Assembly (NCBI RefSeq): GCF_937981295.1
Contig: NZ_CALJPC010000016.1
Span: forward strand, 1 to 64,000
Direction: 5' to 3'
DNA length: 64,000 nucleotides
Origin: an uncultured Campylobacter sp.
GTDB lineage: Bacteria > Campylobacterota > Campylobacteria > Campylobacterales > Campylobacteraceae
Below the pieces are notes generated by a model. That model was given only the letters and a program-made list of their open reading frames with translations. It searched no databases and was not told where the DNA came from. The number at the start of each line of letters is the position of its first letter. Positions within the stretch are counted from its first letter, which is position 1. Shown here piece after piece: positions 15,481-24,354 of the stretch. A program made the translations under genes and the position numbers.

Positions 15481-18435
15481 GTGATTTTTTTAGGCATTGA
15501 CGTAGGATCAACCACTGTTAAAACGGTAGTTTTAAACGAAAAATATGAAATTTTAAGCAAGAGCTACGAGCGGCATTTGGCAAAGCCCAAGGAGCTGGTG
15601 CTGGATAAAATTTTGCAAATCCAAAAAACCTATGCAGGCGAGCAATTCAGCGTCGCCATAGCGGGTTCGGCGGGCATGGGCATCGCCAAAAATTGCAAAA
15701 TTCCGTTCGTCCAAGAGGTTTTTGCTACCTCGCTCGGCGTCAAACGAATGTTTCCGAAGACTGACGTCGTCATCGAACTCGGTGGGGAGGACGCTAAAAT
15801 TTTATTTCTCACGGGCGGACTTGAAGAGCGTATGAACGGCTCGTGTGCGGGCGGTACCGGCGCATTTATCGACCAGATGACCAATCTTTTGCATCTGGAT
15901 ATTACGGAGCTTGACCGTCTAAGCTTTGCAGCTAATAAAATTTACCCGATCGCCTCACGCTGCGGCGTGTTCGCCAAAAGTGATATCCAGCCGCTGTTAA
16001 ATCAAGGCGTACGCAAGGAAGACATTAGCGCCAGTATATACGCCGCTGTCGTCGAGCAGACGATCTCGGGGCTTGCTCAGGGGCGCGAGGTTAAGGGAAA
16101 TATCCTGTTTTTGGGCGGCCCGCTATTTTTCCTAAAAGGCCTTCAGGCGCGCTTTAAAGAGGTGCTAAAACTCACCGACGAAACCGCGACCTTCCCCGAC
16201 ATCGCGCCTTATTTCGTGGCTTACGGCAGCGCGCTGTACGCAAAGGATACGGGCGAGACTCTAAATTTAGAGGAAACGATCGCACTTTTAAAAAAGGAGC
16301 CCGACAGAACCGCGCTGGAAGCCGAGCCGCCGCTTTTCAAAGACAGAGCGGAATTTGACGAGTTCACCGCTCGCCATGCCCGCGCAAGCGTGCCTAAGAT
16401 GGATATCCACACCTACAGCGGAGATGCGTATTTGGGCGTGGATTGCGGCAGCACTACGATCAAAGTTGTGCTTATGGGCGCAAACTACGAGCTGCTGTAT
16501 AAATTTTACTCCTCCAATAAAGGCGATCCGGTCGACATCCTGTTGCCGCGACTTAAGGAGTTATACGATCTTTGTGAGGGTCGCATCAAGATCAAGGGCA
16601 GCGGCGTTACCGGATATGGCGAGGATCTCATTAAGACCGCCTTTCGCTTCGATTACGGTATCGTCGAGACGATCGCGCATTATAGCGCCGCGCGCCACTT
16701 CAATCCAAAGGTCGATTTCATCATCGACATCGGCGGGCAGGACATCAAGTGTTTCTCTATTAAAGATGGCAATATTGATTCTATCGTGCTAAATGAAGCG
16801 TGTAGCTCGGGCTGCGGCTCATTTTTACAGACCTTTTCAAATTCTTTAGGCTACGACATTAAAGATTTTGCAAGCTTAGCCCTTTTTGCGACCCATCCCG
16901 CCAAGCTTGGTAGCCGCTGCACGGTCTTTATGAACTCTTCGGTCAAGCAGGCTCAAAAGGACGGCGCTACGATCGAGGACATCAGCGCGGGTCTTGCCAT
17001 CAGCGTTATTAAAAACGCGATTTACAAGGTTATCCGCGTGCGAAATGCCGACGATTTGGGTCAAAACATCGTAGTGCAGGGCGGGACATTTTTAAACAAC
17101 GCCGTGCTGCGCGCTTTTGAAAAAGAGCTCGGCAAGGACGTGATCCGTCTAGACATAAGCGAGCTTATGGGGGCTTATGGCGCGGCGCTTTTTGCCAAAA
17201 ATAACGCAAACGAGCGTACCGATATGATCAGTCGTGCAGAACTTGAAAATTTCACTCATCGTAGCGAATTTAGCGTCTGCAAGCTCTGTACGAACAAATG
17301 CCCGCTTACGATCAGCTACTTCGGCGATACTAAATTCGTCTCGGGAAATAAGTGCGAGCGCGGCGCAGGCAAGGAGATCCGCCACGACATTACGAATTTA
17401 TTTGAGTTTAAAAACGAGCTTTTGCGAAAATATCGCAAGCCACCGAAGCAGGATGCGCCGCGGGTTGGAATTCCGTTTGTTTTGAATATGTTTGAGATGA
17501 TCCCGTTTTGGAGCGCATTTTTTGAAAATTTAGGCATGAGCCTCGTGCTGTCGCAAAAGCCGCGAAAAGAGACGCTGTTTTTGGCAAGCCAGAGCATCCC
17601 GAGCGATACCGTCTGCTACCCGGCTAAAAGCGTGCACGGCCACATCTATGATCTTTTAAACAAGGATGTGGATTTTATCTTTTATCCATGCATGAGCTAC
17701 AGCCTGGATGAAAATATCAGCGAGAACTGCTACAACTGCCCCGTAGTCGCATATTATCCGGAGCTGATCCGCTCAAACGTAGGGGCGCTGGAGGAGAAAA
17801 AATTCCTCTATCCGCACGTGGATCTGAATATGCAGGATTCGTTTGCAAAGACGATGCAAAGCGAGCTTGCGGACGCCGGGTATAAATTTAATGTCGATGC
17901 GATCAAAAATGCCGTATTTCAGGGGCTAAAGGAGCTGCAAAATTATAAAAACACCGTCCTAATCAAGGGCGAGGAGACCCTAAAAGAGGTACAAAGCAGC
18001 GGTGCTAGCGCCGTCGTGCTTGCGGGCCGTCCGTATCATATCGACAAGACGATCAACCACGGCATCGATCGCTATCTAAATTCCTTAGGATTTGTAGTTC
18101 TTAGCGAGGATTCGCTGCCTTTGACGCAGGTGCGCACGAAATCGCTAAATCAATGGACCTATCACGCCAGGCTTTATAGCGCGGCGCAGCTAGTTTGCAA
18201 ATATCCGCGCATGCAGCTGGTGCAGTTAGTCAGCTTCGGCTGTGGGATCGATGCGATCACGGGCGACGAGGTGCGCGACATACTGCGCCAAAACGGTAAA
18301 ATTTACACTCAACTTAAAATCGACGAGGTTACGAACCTAGGTGCGGTTAATATCCGTCTGCGTAGCCTAAAAGCGACTATGATAGAGCGCGAAAGGCAAG
18401 GCGCGCAACAAGAAGCAAGAAAGGATGCGCGCTAA
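15481..18435 (+). CDS. Two-domain BadF/HgdC-type acyl-CoA dehydratase activase (large component)
   Basis: 984 residues, GTG start. Two BadF/BadG/BcrA ATPase (ASKHA) domains follow each other. The first (about 1-265) has DVGSTTVK, the Cys ligands in GSCAGGTGAF (C122) and SRCGVF (C161). The second (about 316-575) has DCGSTTIK, EACSSGCGSF and GSRCTVFMNSS. From about 598 a DUF2229-like part begins with CKLCTNKCPL and SDTVCYPAKSVHG. Such activases use ATP to drive low-potential electrons into 2-hydroxyacyl-CoA dehydratases or double-cubane-cluster proteins. It overlaps the next gene as TAATG. Related proteins are often single chains of about 1400 residues; here the last part is a separate gene. 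The substrate is unknown. Confidence 0.85.
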   Translation: MIFLGIDVGSTTVKTVVLNEKYEILSKSYERHLAKPKELVLDKILQIQKTYAGEQFSVAIAGSAGMGIAKNCKIPFVQEVFATSLGVKRMFPKTDVVIELGGEDAKILFLTGGLEERMNGSCAGGTGAFIDQMTNLLHLDITELDRLSFAANKIYPIASRCGVFAKSDIQPLLNQGVRKEDISASIYAAVVEQTISGLAQGREVKGNILFLGGPLFFLKGLQARFKEVLKLTDETATFPDIAPYFVAYGSALYAKDTGETLNLEETIALLKKEPDRTALEAEPPLFKDRAEFDEFTARHARASVPKMDIHTYSGDAYLGVDCGSTTIKVVLMGANYELLYKFYSSNKGDPVDILLPRLKELYDLCEGRIKIKGSGVTGYGEDLIKTAFRFDYGIVETIAHYSAARHFNPKVDFIIDIGGQDIKCFSIKDGNIDSIVLNEACSSGCGSFLQTFSNSLGYDIKDFASLALFATHPAKLGSRCTVFMNSSVKQAQKDGATIEDISAGLAISVIKNAIYKVIRVRNADDLGQNIVVQGGTFLNNAVLRAFEKELGKDVIRLDISELMGAYGAALFAKNNANERTDMISRAELENFTHRSEFSVCKLCTNKCPLTISYFGDTKFVSGNKCERGAGKEIRHDITNLFEFKNELLRKYRKPPKQDAPRVGIPFVLNMFEMIPFWSAFFENLGMSLVLSQKPRKETLFLASQSIPSDTVCYPAKSVHGHIYDLLNKDVDFIFYPCMSYSLDENISENCYNCPVVAYYPELIRSNVGALEEKKFLYPHVDLNMQDSFAKTMQSELADAGYKFNVDAIKNAVFQGLKELQNYKNTVLIKGEETLKEVQSSGASAVVLAGRPYHIDKTINHGIDRYLNSLGFVVLSEDSLPLTQVRTKSLNQWTYHARLYSAAQLVCKYPRMQLVQLVSFGCGIDAITGDEVRDILRQNGKIYTQLKIDEVTNLGAVNIRLRSLKATMIERERQGAQQEARKDAR

Positions 18436-19652
18436 TGTTTGCTAAATTTACGAAAGATATGAAAGCGACCCACACGATCTTAATCCCTACGATGATCGAT
18501 CCGCACTTTCGCTTTATGCAGGGGGTGCTGCGCGATGAGGGCTATAAGAGCGTCTTGCTCGGCGAAAATCGTCAAAATATCGTCGAGGAGGGGCTTCGTA
18601 GCGTGCATAACGATATGTGCTACCCCGCGTTGCTCGTCATCGGGCAGTTTATCGACGCGCTAAAAAGCGGCGAGTTCGATACGCACAAAGTAGCGCTTCT
18701 CATCAGCCAAACGGGCGGCGGTTGCAGAGCGAGCAACTACATAAATTTGCTTCGCAAAGCGCTTGAGGACAGCGGTTTTAGCTACGTCCCCGCGATTTCG
18801 TTAAATTTCGGCTCGCTAGATGAGAATGAATTTAGCCTCGGCAAAAAATCGCTTCTAAAGCTCTTCGCCGCGATATTTTACGGCGATTTGATGATGGGGC
18901 TGTATAATCAGTGCAAGCCCTACGAAAAGATCAAAAATCAAACGAATGAAATTTACGAACTCTGCGCCGAGCGGATCAAAAATTTGACCGATCAAAGATC
19001 GTTTTTCAATCTCAAGAAAAATTTCAAATTTATCCTCTCGCAGTTCGCTAAAATCGAGCGCGACGATAAGCCGCGAGTAAAAGTAGGCATCGTGGGCGAA
19101 ATTTATCTCAAATACTCGCCCATCGGCAACAACGGCTTAAACGCCTACCTCATTCGCGAAAACGCCGAGCCCGTAAATACGGGGCTGATGGACTTCGTGC
19201 TTACCTGCATCTACGATGCGGTCTACGACAAGCAGCTCTACGGTAAGGGCGGCGCGGCGTATTACGGCTCGCTTGCGGTCGCTAAAGTAGTGGAATTTTT
19301 CCAGCGCATGATGATTAAGCAGATGAAGCGCTTCGGATTTCGCGCGCCGAGCCCATTTAGCGAGGTTCGTGCCGCCGCCGATGGCTACATCGGTCATGGC
19401 GTGAAGATGGGCGAGGGCTGGCTGCTGACGGCGGAGATGGTCGAGTTTATGCGTCACGGCATACAAAACGTCGTGTGCGCGCAGCCCTTTGGCTGCCTGC
19501 CAAACCACATCATCGCGCGCGGAATGATCCGAAAGATCAAACAGAACTACCCGCAAGCAAACATCGCCGCGATCGACTACGACCCGGGCGCAAGCGCAGT
19601 AAATCAGGAAAACCGCATAAAGCTGATGCTTGCTAACGCAAATCGAAAGTAG
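18435..19652 (+). CDS. 2-hydroxyacyl-CoA dehydratase-like (HgdB/DUF2229-type) component
   Basis: 405 residues matching the C-terminal portion of the large activase-dehydratase fusion proteins. Segments include TILIPTMIDPHFRFMQGVL, NDMCYPALLVIGQF, ISQTGGGCRASNY and the C-terminal CAQPFGCLPNHI, whose cysteines could hold an Fe-S or double-cubane cluster. The ATG overlaps the activase stop (TAATG), which predicts coupled translation and a stoichiometric complex. Dehydratases of this group are oxygen-sensitive, fitting an anaerobic lifestyle. No CoA-transferase or substrate gene is adjacent, so the pathway cannot be named. Confidence 0.8.
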   Translation: MFAKFTKDMKATHTILIPTMIDPHFRFMQGVLRDEGYKSVLLGENRQNIVEEGLRSVHNDMCYPALLVIGQFIDALKSGEFDTHKVALLISQTGGGCRASNYINLLRKALEDSGFSYVPAISLNFGSLDENEFSLGKKSLLKLFAAIFYGDLMMGLYNQCKPYEKIKNQTNEIYELCAERIKNLTDQRSFFNLKKNFKFILSQFAKIERDDKPRVKVGIVGEIYLKYSPIGNNGLNAYLIRENAEPVNTGLMDFVLTCIYDAVYDKQLYGKGGAAYYGSLAVAKVVEFFQRMMIKQMKRFGFRAPSPFSEVRAAADGYIGHGVKMGEGWLLTAEMVEFMRHGIQNVVCAQPFGCLPNHIIARGMIRKIKQNYPQANIAAIDYDPGASAVNQENRIKLMLANANRK

Positions 19653-19671
19653 CGCGCCGCATATCAAAAAG

Positions 19672-19698
19672 GGCTTTGGAATTTTAAATTCTAAAGCC
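19672..19698 (+). terminator. Hairpin after activase operon
   Basis: GGCTTTGGAATTT (19672-19684) pairs with AAATTCTAAAGCC (19686-19698), with one mismatch. It begins 20 nt after the stop of the dehydratase-like gene. Both arms contain an RAATTY hexamer. There is no long T-tract. Confidence 0.5.
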
Positions 19699-20025
19699 TG
19701 TCGTAAAATTTTAAAATTTAAAAGCAAGCTCGCGATGACGGTTAAATTTTTGACGCACAAATGGCTCGCTTCCTTTCGCGAAATTTCCTCGAGATTTTAA
19801 AATTTTAAATCTCGATAGCGCTCTTGTGCTTCTTTTACCTCTTCCGCGCATTCCGGCTTCAGTTCTTGTGAAATCTCATCGGAATTTCATAAAAGTCCGC
19901 GCGAAATTCTACGCGTCGCCGTCGCGAAATTTCGCGCAGAATCCCATTTTGCCACGTCATAAAATTCCACTCTCATTAAGGCAAAATTTAATACAATCCG
20001 TCTTTAAATTTTACGAAGGAAGTTT
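19699..20025. other. Intergenic region before lipoprotein gene
   Basis: About 330 nt with several AAATTTTAAAATTT-like words. A 67-codon plus-strand frame here has no ribosome binding site or recognisable protein. I see no gene; it presumably holds the promoter of the lipoprotein gene. Confidence 0.5.
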
Positions 20026-20655
20026 ATGAAATTTTGGATTTGCGGCGTGGTTTTGGCACTATGCTGTGGAGTTTTTAGCGGATGCGCGAGTAAGAATTTG
20101 CCGGGCTACATGCAAGGGCGCGAGCATATCATCGCTATGAGCGCGGCGTCCGGCGGTCAGCTGCGTATGAGTGGTGAGATTTACGATTATGTATTTGATG
20201 CGAATCTTAGCGCCGTGCGCGCCAAGGTCGCAAGTCTGGCGTCGCTGAATAAAGACGCGATAAGGCGCAACGTAAGCATGCTCACGATCGACAGATATAA
20301 CGAGGGTAGCGATGCTGCGTATATCCAGCATGAAATCGAGCTTGTAAAATACGATCTACCGCTATCCGTGCAGGCTAAGCTGATGGACGACCCAGAGCAG
20401 CTGGAGCCCGCGTATAGTTCTACGTTTCGCTACTCTTATCTGATCAAAGGCAAATATTTTAAGCGCTTAAAAGATCACGACGAGCTGCGCAGATCGCACC
20501 GCCTAAGCGTGCCGATCGAGTATCCCGCGCGTATAGCGGTCGATAGCGGGATCAAAAGCGAGCGCGATGCGAAAATGGATACCGATATACAAGGACTCAT
20601 CGTAATGCCGCTAATGATGCCGGTGCTGCTTTTAGGCAGTATCCTAGACGGCTAA
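20026..20655 (+). CDS. Putative lipoprotein of unknown function
   Basis: 209 residues. The N-terminus (MKFWICGVVLALCCGVFSGC) is a lipoprotein signal peptide with a lipobox ending at C20, so the mature protein should be membrane-anchored and exported. The middle is rich in charged residues (AVRAKVASLASLNKDAIRRN, TIDRYNEG). The C-terminus ends in a hydrophobic stretch (LIVMPLMMPVLLLGSILDG) that could insert in a membrane. GAAGGAAGTTT precedes the ATG. I do not recognise the family. It is flanked by a non-coding gap and a minus-strand tRNA gene, so it appears monocistronic. Confidence 0.75.
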   Translation: MKFWICGVVLALCCGVFSGCASKNLPGYMQGREHIIAMSAASGGQLRMSGEIYDYVFDANLSAVRAKVASLASLNKDAIRRNVSMLTIDRYNEGSDAAYIQHEIELVKYDLPLSVQAKLMDDPEQLEPAYSSTFRYSYLIKGKYFKRLKDHDELRRSHRLSVPIEYPARIAVDSGIKSERDAKMDTDIQGLIVMPLMMPVLLLGSILDG

Positions 20656-20706
20656 AATCGATTGAATCACGGAAGTGAAATTTTATTGATTTAAATTCTA
20701 AAATAG

Positions 20707-20797
20707 TGGCGGACAGAGAGGGATTTGAACCCTCGAGCCCCGGTTAGAAGCTGCACCCTTAGCAGGGGTGTGGTTTCGGCCACTCACCCATCTGTCC
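20707..20797 (-). tRNA. tRNA-Ser (GCU anticodon)
   Basis: The minus strand folds as a class II tRNA. The acceptor stem GGACAGA pairs with TCTGTCC, discriminator G and encoded CCA at the 3' end (20707-20709 on the plus strand). The anticodon stem CACCC/GGGTG encloses loop CTGCTAA with anticodon GCT, a long variable arm follows, and the T-loop is GGTTCAAATCC. It reads AGC/AGU serine codons. Confidence 0.95.
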
Positions 20798-21427
20798 ACA
20801 AAAAGAAATTGCATTATACATAACTAATCTAATAATGGGCTTAAATTAGCTCAGCTCGCAGAATTTATCACCACTCGGATATTTTGAGCTGACGGCACAA
20901 AGAGATATAACGAGTCAAAACATTCGACGTAGATAATTTATACTTGCTTACATAGCTTCTGCGAAACTTGAAACTTACGCGAGCTTTTAAAGTATGTGCG
21001 AGCAGAAATTTTGCGTTCATGCGTTATTCTGCGGCGAAATTTTAAAATTTTAAATTCAGTCGGGCGCGAATTTTAAAATCCGGCTTACAAACAAAATTTC
21101 AAAACCCCGTGTAAGCGCAAAATTTTGGAATTTAGAGTTTTACGGTTTACGTAACTATGAGATTTTAAGCATAGTTAAGCTTTAAAATTTTGAAAATTTT
21201 AAAATATAAAAATTTCAATAATTTTGGTTGCGAGGATCTTAAAATTTGGAATTTTTTAAAATTCTAAATTTTAAGATTAAAGACACTCTAAGATCTCGCA
21301 AATATAAAAATCTTTAAAATTCTAAGAATTCCAAAGGCTAGAAATTCTAAAATTTCAATATCAATCGGATTCTAAAACCCCGTCAGCTAAAGCGTTTTAA
21401 ATTCCAAGAATTCCAAACGTGCGCGAT
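20798..21427. other. 630-nt intergenic region, A/T-rich
   Basis: No convincing reading frame on either strand. From about 21030 to 21400 it is crowded with AAATTTTAAAATT variants. The promoter of the tRNA-Ser gene should lie at its left edge, on the minus strand. Confidence 0.5.
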
Positions 21428-21844
21428 TTATTCGCCTAGAGCTTTGTCGATAAGCTTGACGTCTTCGCTTGCGCTGCCGTCAATGACTAGGGCTTGATCG
21501 CCGCCACTTACCGCACTTTTTCCGTTAAATTTCGCGCCCACTTCGATGCCGAAGCTTTGCGATAGCACGTCGCCTACGAGCACACCGCCGCCTAGCAGCT
21601 CGACGAGCTCGGCTTCGATATTGCCGAAAAATTTGCCGCTGATTACGATATGTTTGGCCCTGATCGAGCCGCGCGCGGTACCATTTTTACCGATGACGAC
21701 GGTGTTATCGGAGATCACGTCGCCTTCGACATTGCCATCAATATGCAAAATGCACGACAGGTGCAGCTCTCCTTTGATGAGCGTGCCTGACGAGATTATT
21801 GTTGTTTGAGCGGTGTTTGCATCGCCTTTATTAAAGATTGCCAT
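21428..21844 (-). CDS. ccmA: Bactofilin family cytoskeletal protein
   Basis: 138 residues. The core has the bactofilin beta-helix pattern of regularly spaced hydrophobic and glycine residues: GTLIKGELHLSCILHIDGNV, then GDVISDNTVVIGKNG and ARGSIRAKHIVISGKFFGNI. Bactofilins polymerise without nucleotide on the membrane. In H. pylori the homologue CcmA works with peptidoglycan endopeptidases to set cell shape. The start overlaps the end of the M23 peptidase gene by 49 nt and has a strong AAGGAGGAAGA site. This tight pairing supports a shared role in cell-wall shaping. Confidence 0.9.
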   Translation of the reverse strand: MAIFNKGDANTAQTTIISSGTLIKGELHLSCILHIDGNVEGDVISDNTVVIGKNGTARGSIRAKHIVISGKFFGNIEAELVELLGGGVLVGDVLSQSFGIEVGAKFNGKSAVSGGDQALVIDGSASEDVKLIDKALGE

Positions 21845-22713
21845 GGGACATCTTCCTCCTTAGTAAAAATTTCTTTGTAATTTTTTTCGTTCCAGTTAAT
21901 GAAATTTAGCGGATCTAGTGGCAGCTGCAAAAATCTAATCTCGTAATGCAGATGGGGGCCGGTGCTAAGCCCGGTGTTGCCGCTAAAAGCGATAAGATCG
22001 CCTTTGTTTACAAACTCGCCTACTTTGCGAGTTAAATTTGAATCCAAATGCGCATATCGTGTCGTAAAGCCGTAGTTGTGGCGAATCTCGACTAGATTGC
22101 CATAGCCAGTAGCACCCGCGCCGCTGTATTGGATGATACCGTCTGCAGGCGCGTAGATAGGCGTTTTAGGCGGCGTACGTAGATCAACGCCCGGGTGAAA
22201 CTGCTTGCGTTTTAAGATAGGATGGTTGCGCCAGCCGAATTTCTCGCTGAGCTGATAAGTGCGCATTACCCTGCCGTTTGGGATCTGCATAAAAATTTCT
22301 TTTATCAGCGCGTCGGAGAATTTTTCGTTGATGATCTTTTGCGCGCGCTCTTTGATCTCTTGTTCGGAAGTAGGTTTGATGTGAGATAGGCGGTCGATCG
22401 CGCGCTCATCCTCCTCAGGATCAAGCCCAAACTGATGCTCCAAATCCGAAATTTTACCCTCGATGGCTTCAAATTCCATCTGACTTGCCGCGATACCGTC
22501 GCGAAGTTTTTGATTTAGCTCGTTAAGCTCGGTTTTGGTTCGCGAAAGGCTATCGATTTTAGAGCCCAGATACCTGATATATAGCGCACCCGTGACGAAA
22601 ACGGTAAAAACAAATAGCACCAAATATAACGCGATCTTTTTGATGATTTGCGAAAGCAAAAAATTCCTAGAGCCGTTAAGGTCGGTTATAGTTATCATAA
22701 ATTTGTTTTTCAT
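21796..22713 (-). CDS. M23 family metallopeptidase (peptidoglycan endopeptidase)
   Basis: 305 residues: short cytoplasmic N-terminus, one membrane helix (about 25-47), a coiled coil (about 50-100) and a LytM/M23 domain in the last 140 residues. Zinc ligands are visible in FHPGVDL (H and D) and GPHLHYEIR (HxH). The protein should cut peptidoglycan crosslinks in the periplasm. With the overlapping bactofilin gene it resembles the Csd1/Csd2-CcmA shape module of Helicobacter and the Pgp3-type endopeptidases of Campylobacter. The exact orthologue cannot be settled from sequence alone. Confidence 0.9.
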   Translation of the reverse strand: MKNKFMITITDLNGSRNFLLSQIIKKIALYLVLFVFTVFVTGALYIRYLGSKIDSLSRTKTELNELNQKLRDGIAASQMEFEAIEGKISDLEHQFGLDPEEDERAIDRLSHIKPTSEQEIKERAQKIINEKFSDALIKEIFMQIPNGRVMRTYQLSEKFGWRNHPILKRKQFHPGVDLRTPPKTPIYAPADGIIQYSGAGATGYGNLVEIRHNYGFTTRYAHLDSNLTRKVGEFVNKGDLIAFSGNTGLSTGPHLHYEIRFLQLPLDPLNFINWNEKNYKEIFTKEEDVPWQSLIKAMQTPLKQQ

Positions 22714-22820
22714 AATGCGGCATTATAATGCAGCATAGCTGAAATTTCAAAAAAATTGTAGATAAATTTAAAAGCCATTTAATTTCAAAATTTCACTAAA
22801 AGATAAAATTTATTACTTAG

Positions 22821-22853
22821 TATAATTATAATTTAAGCAAATCTTGCTATAAT
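22821..22853 (+). promoter_or_regulatory. Probable dps promoter with palindromic site
   Basis: A TATAAT -10 box lies at 22848-22853, 29 nt before the dps start. Just upstream at 22821-22830 is the palindrome TATAATTATA, within a stretch resembling A/T-rich Fur/PerR-type boxes. Iron or peroxide control is inferred from position and from dps regulation in related bacteria. Confidence 0.45.
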
Positions 22854-22881
22854 TACAGCAATTTTAAATAAAGGAGACACA

Positions 22882-23325
22882 ATGTCAAAAACAGTAAAAC
22901 AACTAAACAAACTTCAGGCGGACGCTCATGCGTTCTTTGTTGCATTCCACGATTATCACTGGAATGTTAAGGGCTTACAATTCGCACAGGTTCACGCTTA
23001 CACCGAGAAAGCATACGACGAGATGGGCGAGCTTTTCGACGATATGGCTGAGCGCGCGCTTCAAATAGGTGGCAAGGCCGTAACTAAGGCTAAGGATCTA
23101 ATTGAGCTTTCAAAAGACGCTCCGATTAGCGTAAAAGACAGCTACGGCGTAACCGAAGTACTTGAGAACGTCAAAAAAGCCTACGAGTATTTGGTAGAAG
23201 AGTTTAAAAAGCTTCAAGAGGTAGCCGAAGCGGAGGGCGACGATACTACTTCAAACATCGCGCAGGATCACTATGGCGATTATGAGAAACGCCTATGGAT
23301 GCTAAGCTCAATGCTAAGCAAATAA
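22882..23325 (+). CDS. dps: Dps-family DNA-protection / mini-ferritin protein
   Basis: 147 residues of the Dps family. The ferroxidase-site pattern is clear: FHDYHWNVKG (about 21-30), then HAYTEKAYDEMGELFDDMAERA, the His and acidic residues that bind iron at the dimer interface. Dps forms 12-subunit shells that store iron and detoxify peroxide. The N-terminus has Lys residues that could touch DNA. A strong AAAGGAGACACA site precedes ATG. The gene is monocistronic, ended by a perfect 10-bp terminator hairpin. Confidence 0.95.
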   Translation: MSKTVKQLNKLQADAHAFFVAFHDYHWNVKGLQFAQVHAYTEKAYDEMGELFDDMAERALQIGGKAVTKAKDLIELSKDAPISVKDSYGVTEVLENVKKAYEYLVEEFKKLQEVAEAEGDDTTSNIAQDHYGDYEKRLWMLSSMLSK

Positions 23326-23347
23326 TCCTCGTAAATCCTTTCAAAAT

Positions 23348-23371
23348 TTTTAGGGGCGCATGCCCCTAAAA
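23348..23371 (+). terminator. Terminator after dps
   Basis: TTTTAGGGGC (23348-23357), loop GCAT, then GCCCCTAAAA: a perfect 10-bp stem 23 nt after the dps stop. The arms carry T and A runs, so it can work in both directions. Confidence 0.8.
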
Positions 23372-23806
23372 TCTATTAAAGCTAATATTGAAATTTCAAA
23401 AAATTTTAAAATTCTAAAATTACATTTTCACGCTAAAATTTTAAATTCTACTTGAAAACTGAAGTAGAATCGCTCATTAAAAGTAAAATTCATGTAGGTT
23501 TTAAATTTCATATCATCGAAATTTAACTTATTCGCCATGTAAAAACACAACTCTTTTTATAAGGCTCGGTCTAATTTAAAATTTTGCCGTGTCGTTAAAA
23601 TTTCTTGTCGATTTCAAATTTCATAGCCGTAAAAATTCTAAGAGCTAAGGCTTTGTAGCTAAAGAGTGGCATTTGCTAAAAGATATTTATATTTCTTTTT
23701 AGCGTCTGATGATAAATTTTAGCTTGTAGTTTTACTATTTTGATTATTTTTAAAACTTCGGTGTTTATAAATGAAGCGGAATTTTAAAAATTTCAAAGAA
23801 TTTCGC
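23372..23806. other. Intergenic region between dps and HIT gene
   Basis: About 435 nt of A/T-rich DNA with repeated AAATTT words. No reading frame with a start, ribosome binding site and protein-like composition was found on either strand. Confidence 0.5.
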
Positions 23807-23840
23807 AAATTCCGTAAAATTTTATAATTTCACGGAATTT
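23807..23840 (-). terminator. Hairpin after HIT gene
   Basis: AAATTCCGT (23807-23815) and ACGGAATTT (23832-23840) form a 9-bp perfect outer stem, with more A/T pairing inside. It lies 27 nt past the minus-strand HIT gene stop. Each arm contains an RAATTY hexamer. Confidence 0.55.
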
Positions 23841-23867
23841 TAGTTTTTATAGAATTAAGCTCTAGTC

Positions 23868-24224
23868 TTAAAAATTCTCTTCGGTATTGCGGTCGCTGAC
23901 ATGGTCCCACGGTAGTTTTATTCCGCCTAGGATATGAAAGTGCAGATGCATCACCTCCTGACCCCCATTTTCGCCGCAGTTGCAAACAAGACGGTATCCA
24001 CTCTTATCAAGCCCCATTTTGCGAGTTACTTCTTGGATAAAAGCGCTCATTTTGCTCATCACTTCGGGAGGCGTTACTTGGAAGTTTTCGTAGCATTTTT
24101 TAGGGATCGCCAGGATGTGGATCGGCGCTTTTGGGTTGATGTCGTGGAAAGCCAAAAATTCATCGTTCTCTAACACTTTGTTGCACGGGATTTCGCCGTT
24201 TACGATCTTTTCGAAGACGTTCAT
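23868..24224 (-). CDS. HIT-family purine nucleoside phosphoramidase-like protein
   Basis: 118 residues of the histidine-triad HinT group. The catalytic triad motif HLHFHILGG is near the C-terminus. The N-terminal FEKIVNGEIPCNKVLEND and FHDINPKAPIHILAIPK segments are typical. HinT enzymes hydrolyse AMP-linked phosphoramidates. A GATCCTTTT-type weak site precedes ATG on the minus strand (AAAAGGATCTAAA). It is divergent from pheS, as I recall for the C. jejuni locus. Confidence 0.93.
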   Translation of the reverse strand: MNVFEKIVNGEIPCNKVLENDEFLAFHDINPKAPIHILAIPKKCYENFQVTPPEVMSKMSAFIQEVTRKMGLDKSGYRLVCNCGENGGQEVMHLHFHILGGIKLPWDHVSDRNTEENF

Positions 24225-24354
24225 TTTAGATCCTTTTATGAGGGTTGAAATTTAGCCGCGATTATAGCCAAAAAATCCAAACACGCAAATTTACCTAGCT
24301 TTTATCAAATTTTAACTACAATCGCGCCATTAAATTTAACTACAAGGATAGAAT

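Noticed and set aside
19137..19760. 207-codon minus-strand frame
   Set aside because: Antisense to the dehydratase-like gene with its Cys motifs; composition not protein-like.
19826..20029. 67-codon frame before the lipoprotein gene
   Set aside because: No ribosome binding site or recognisable features; overlaps the lipoprotein start region.
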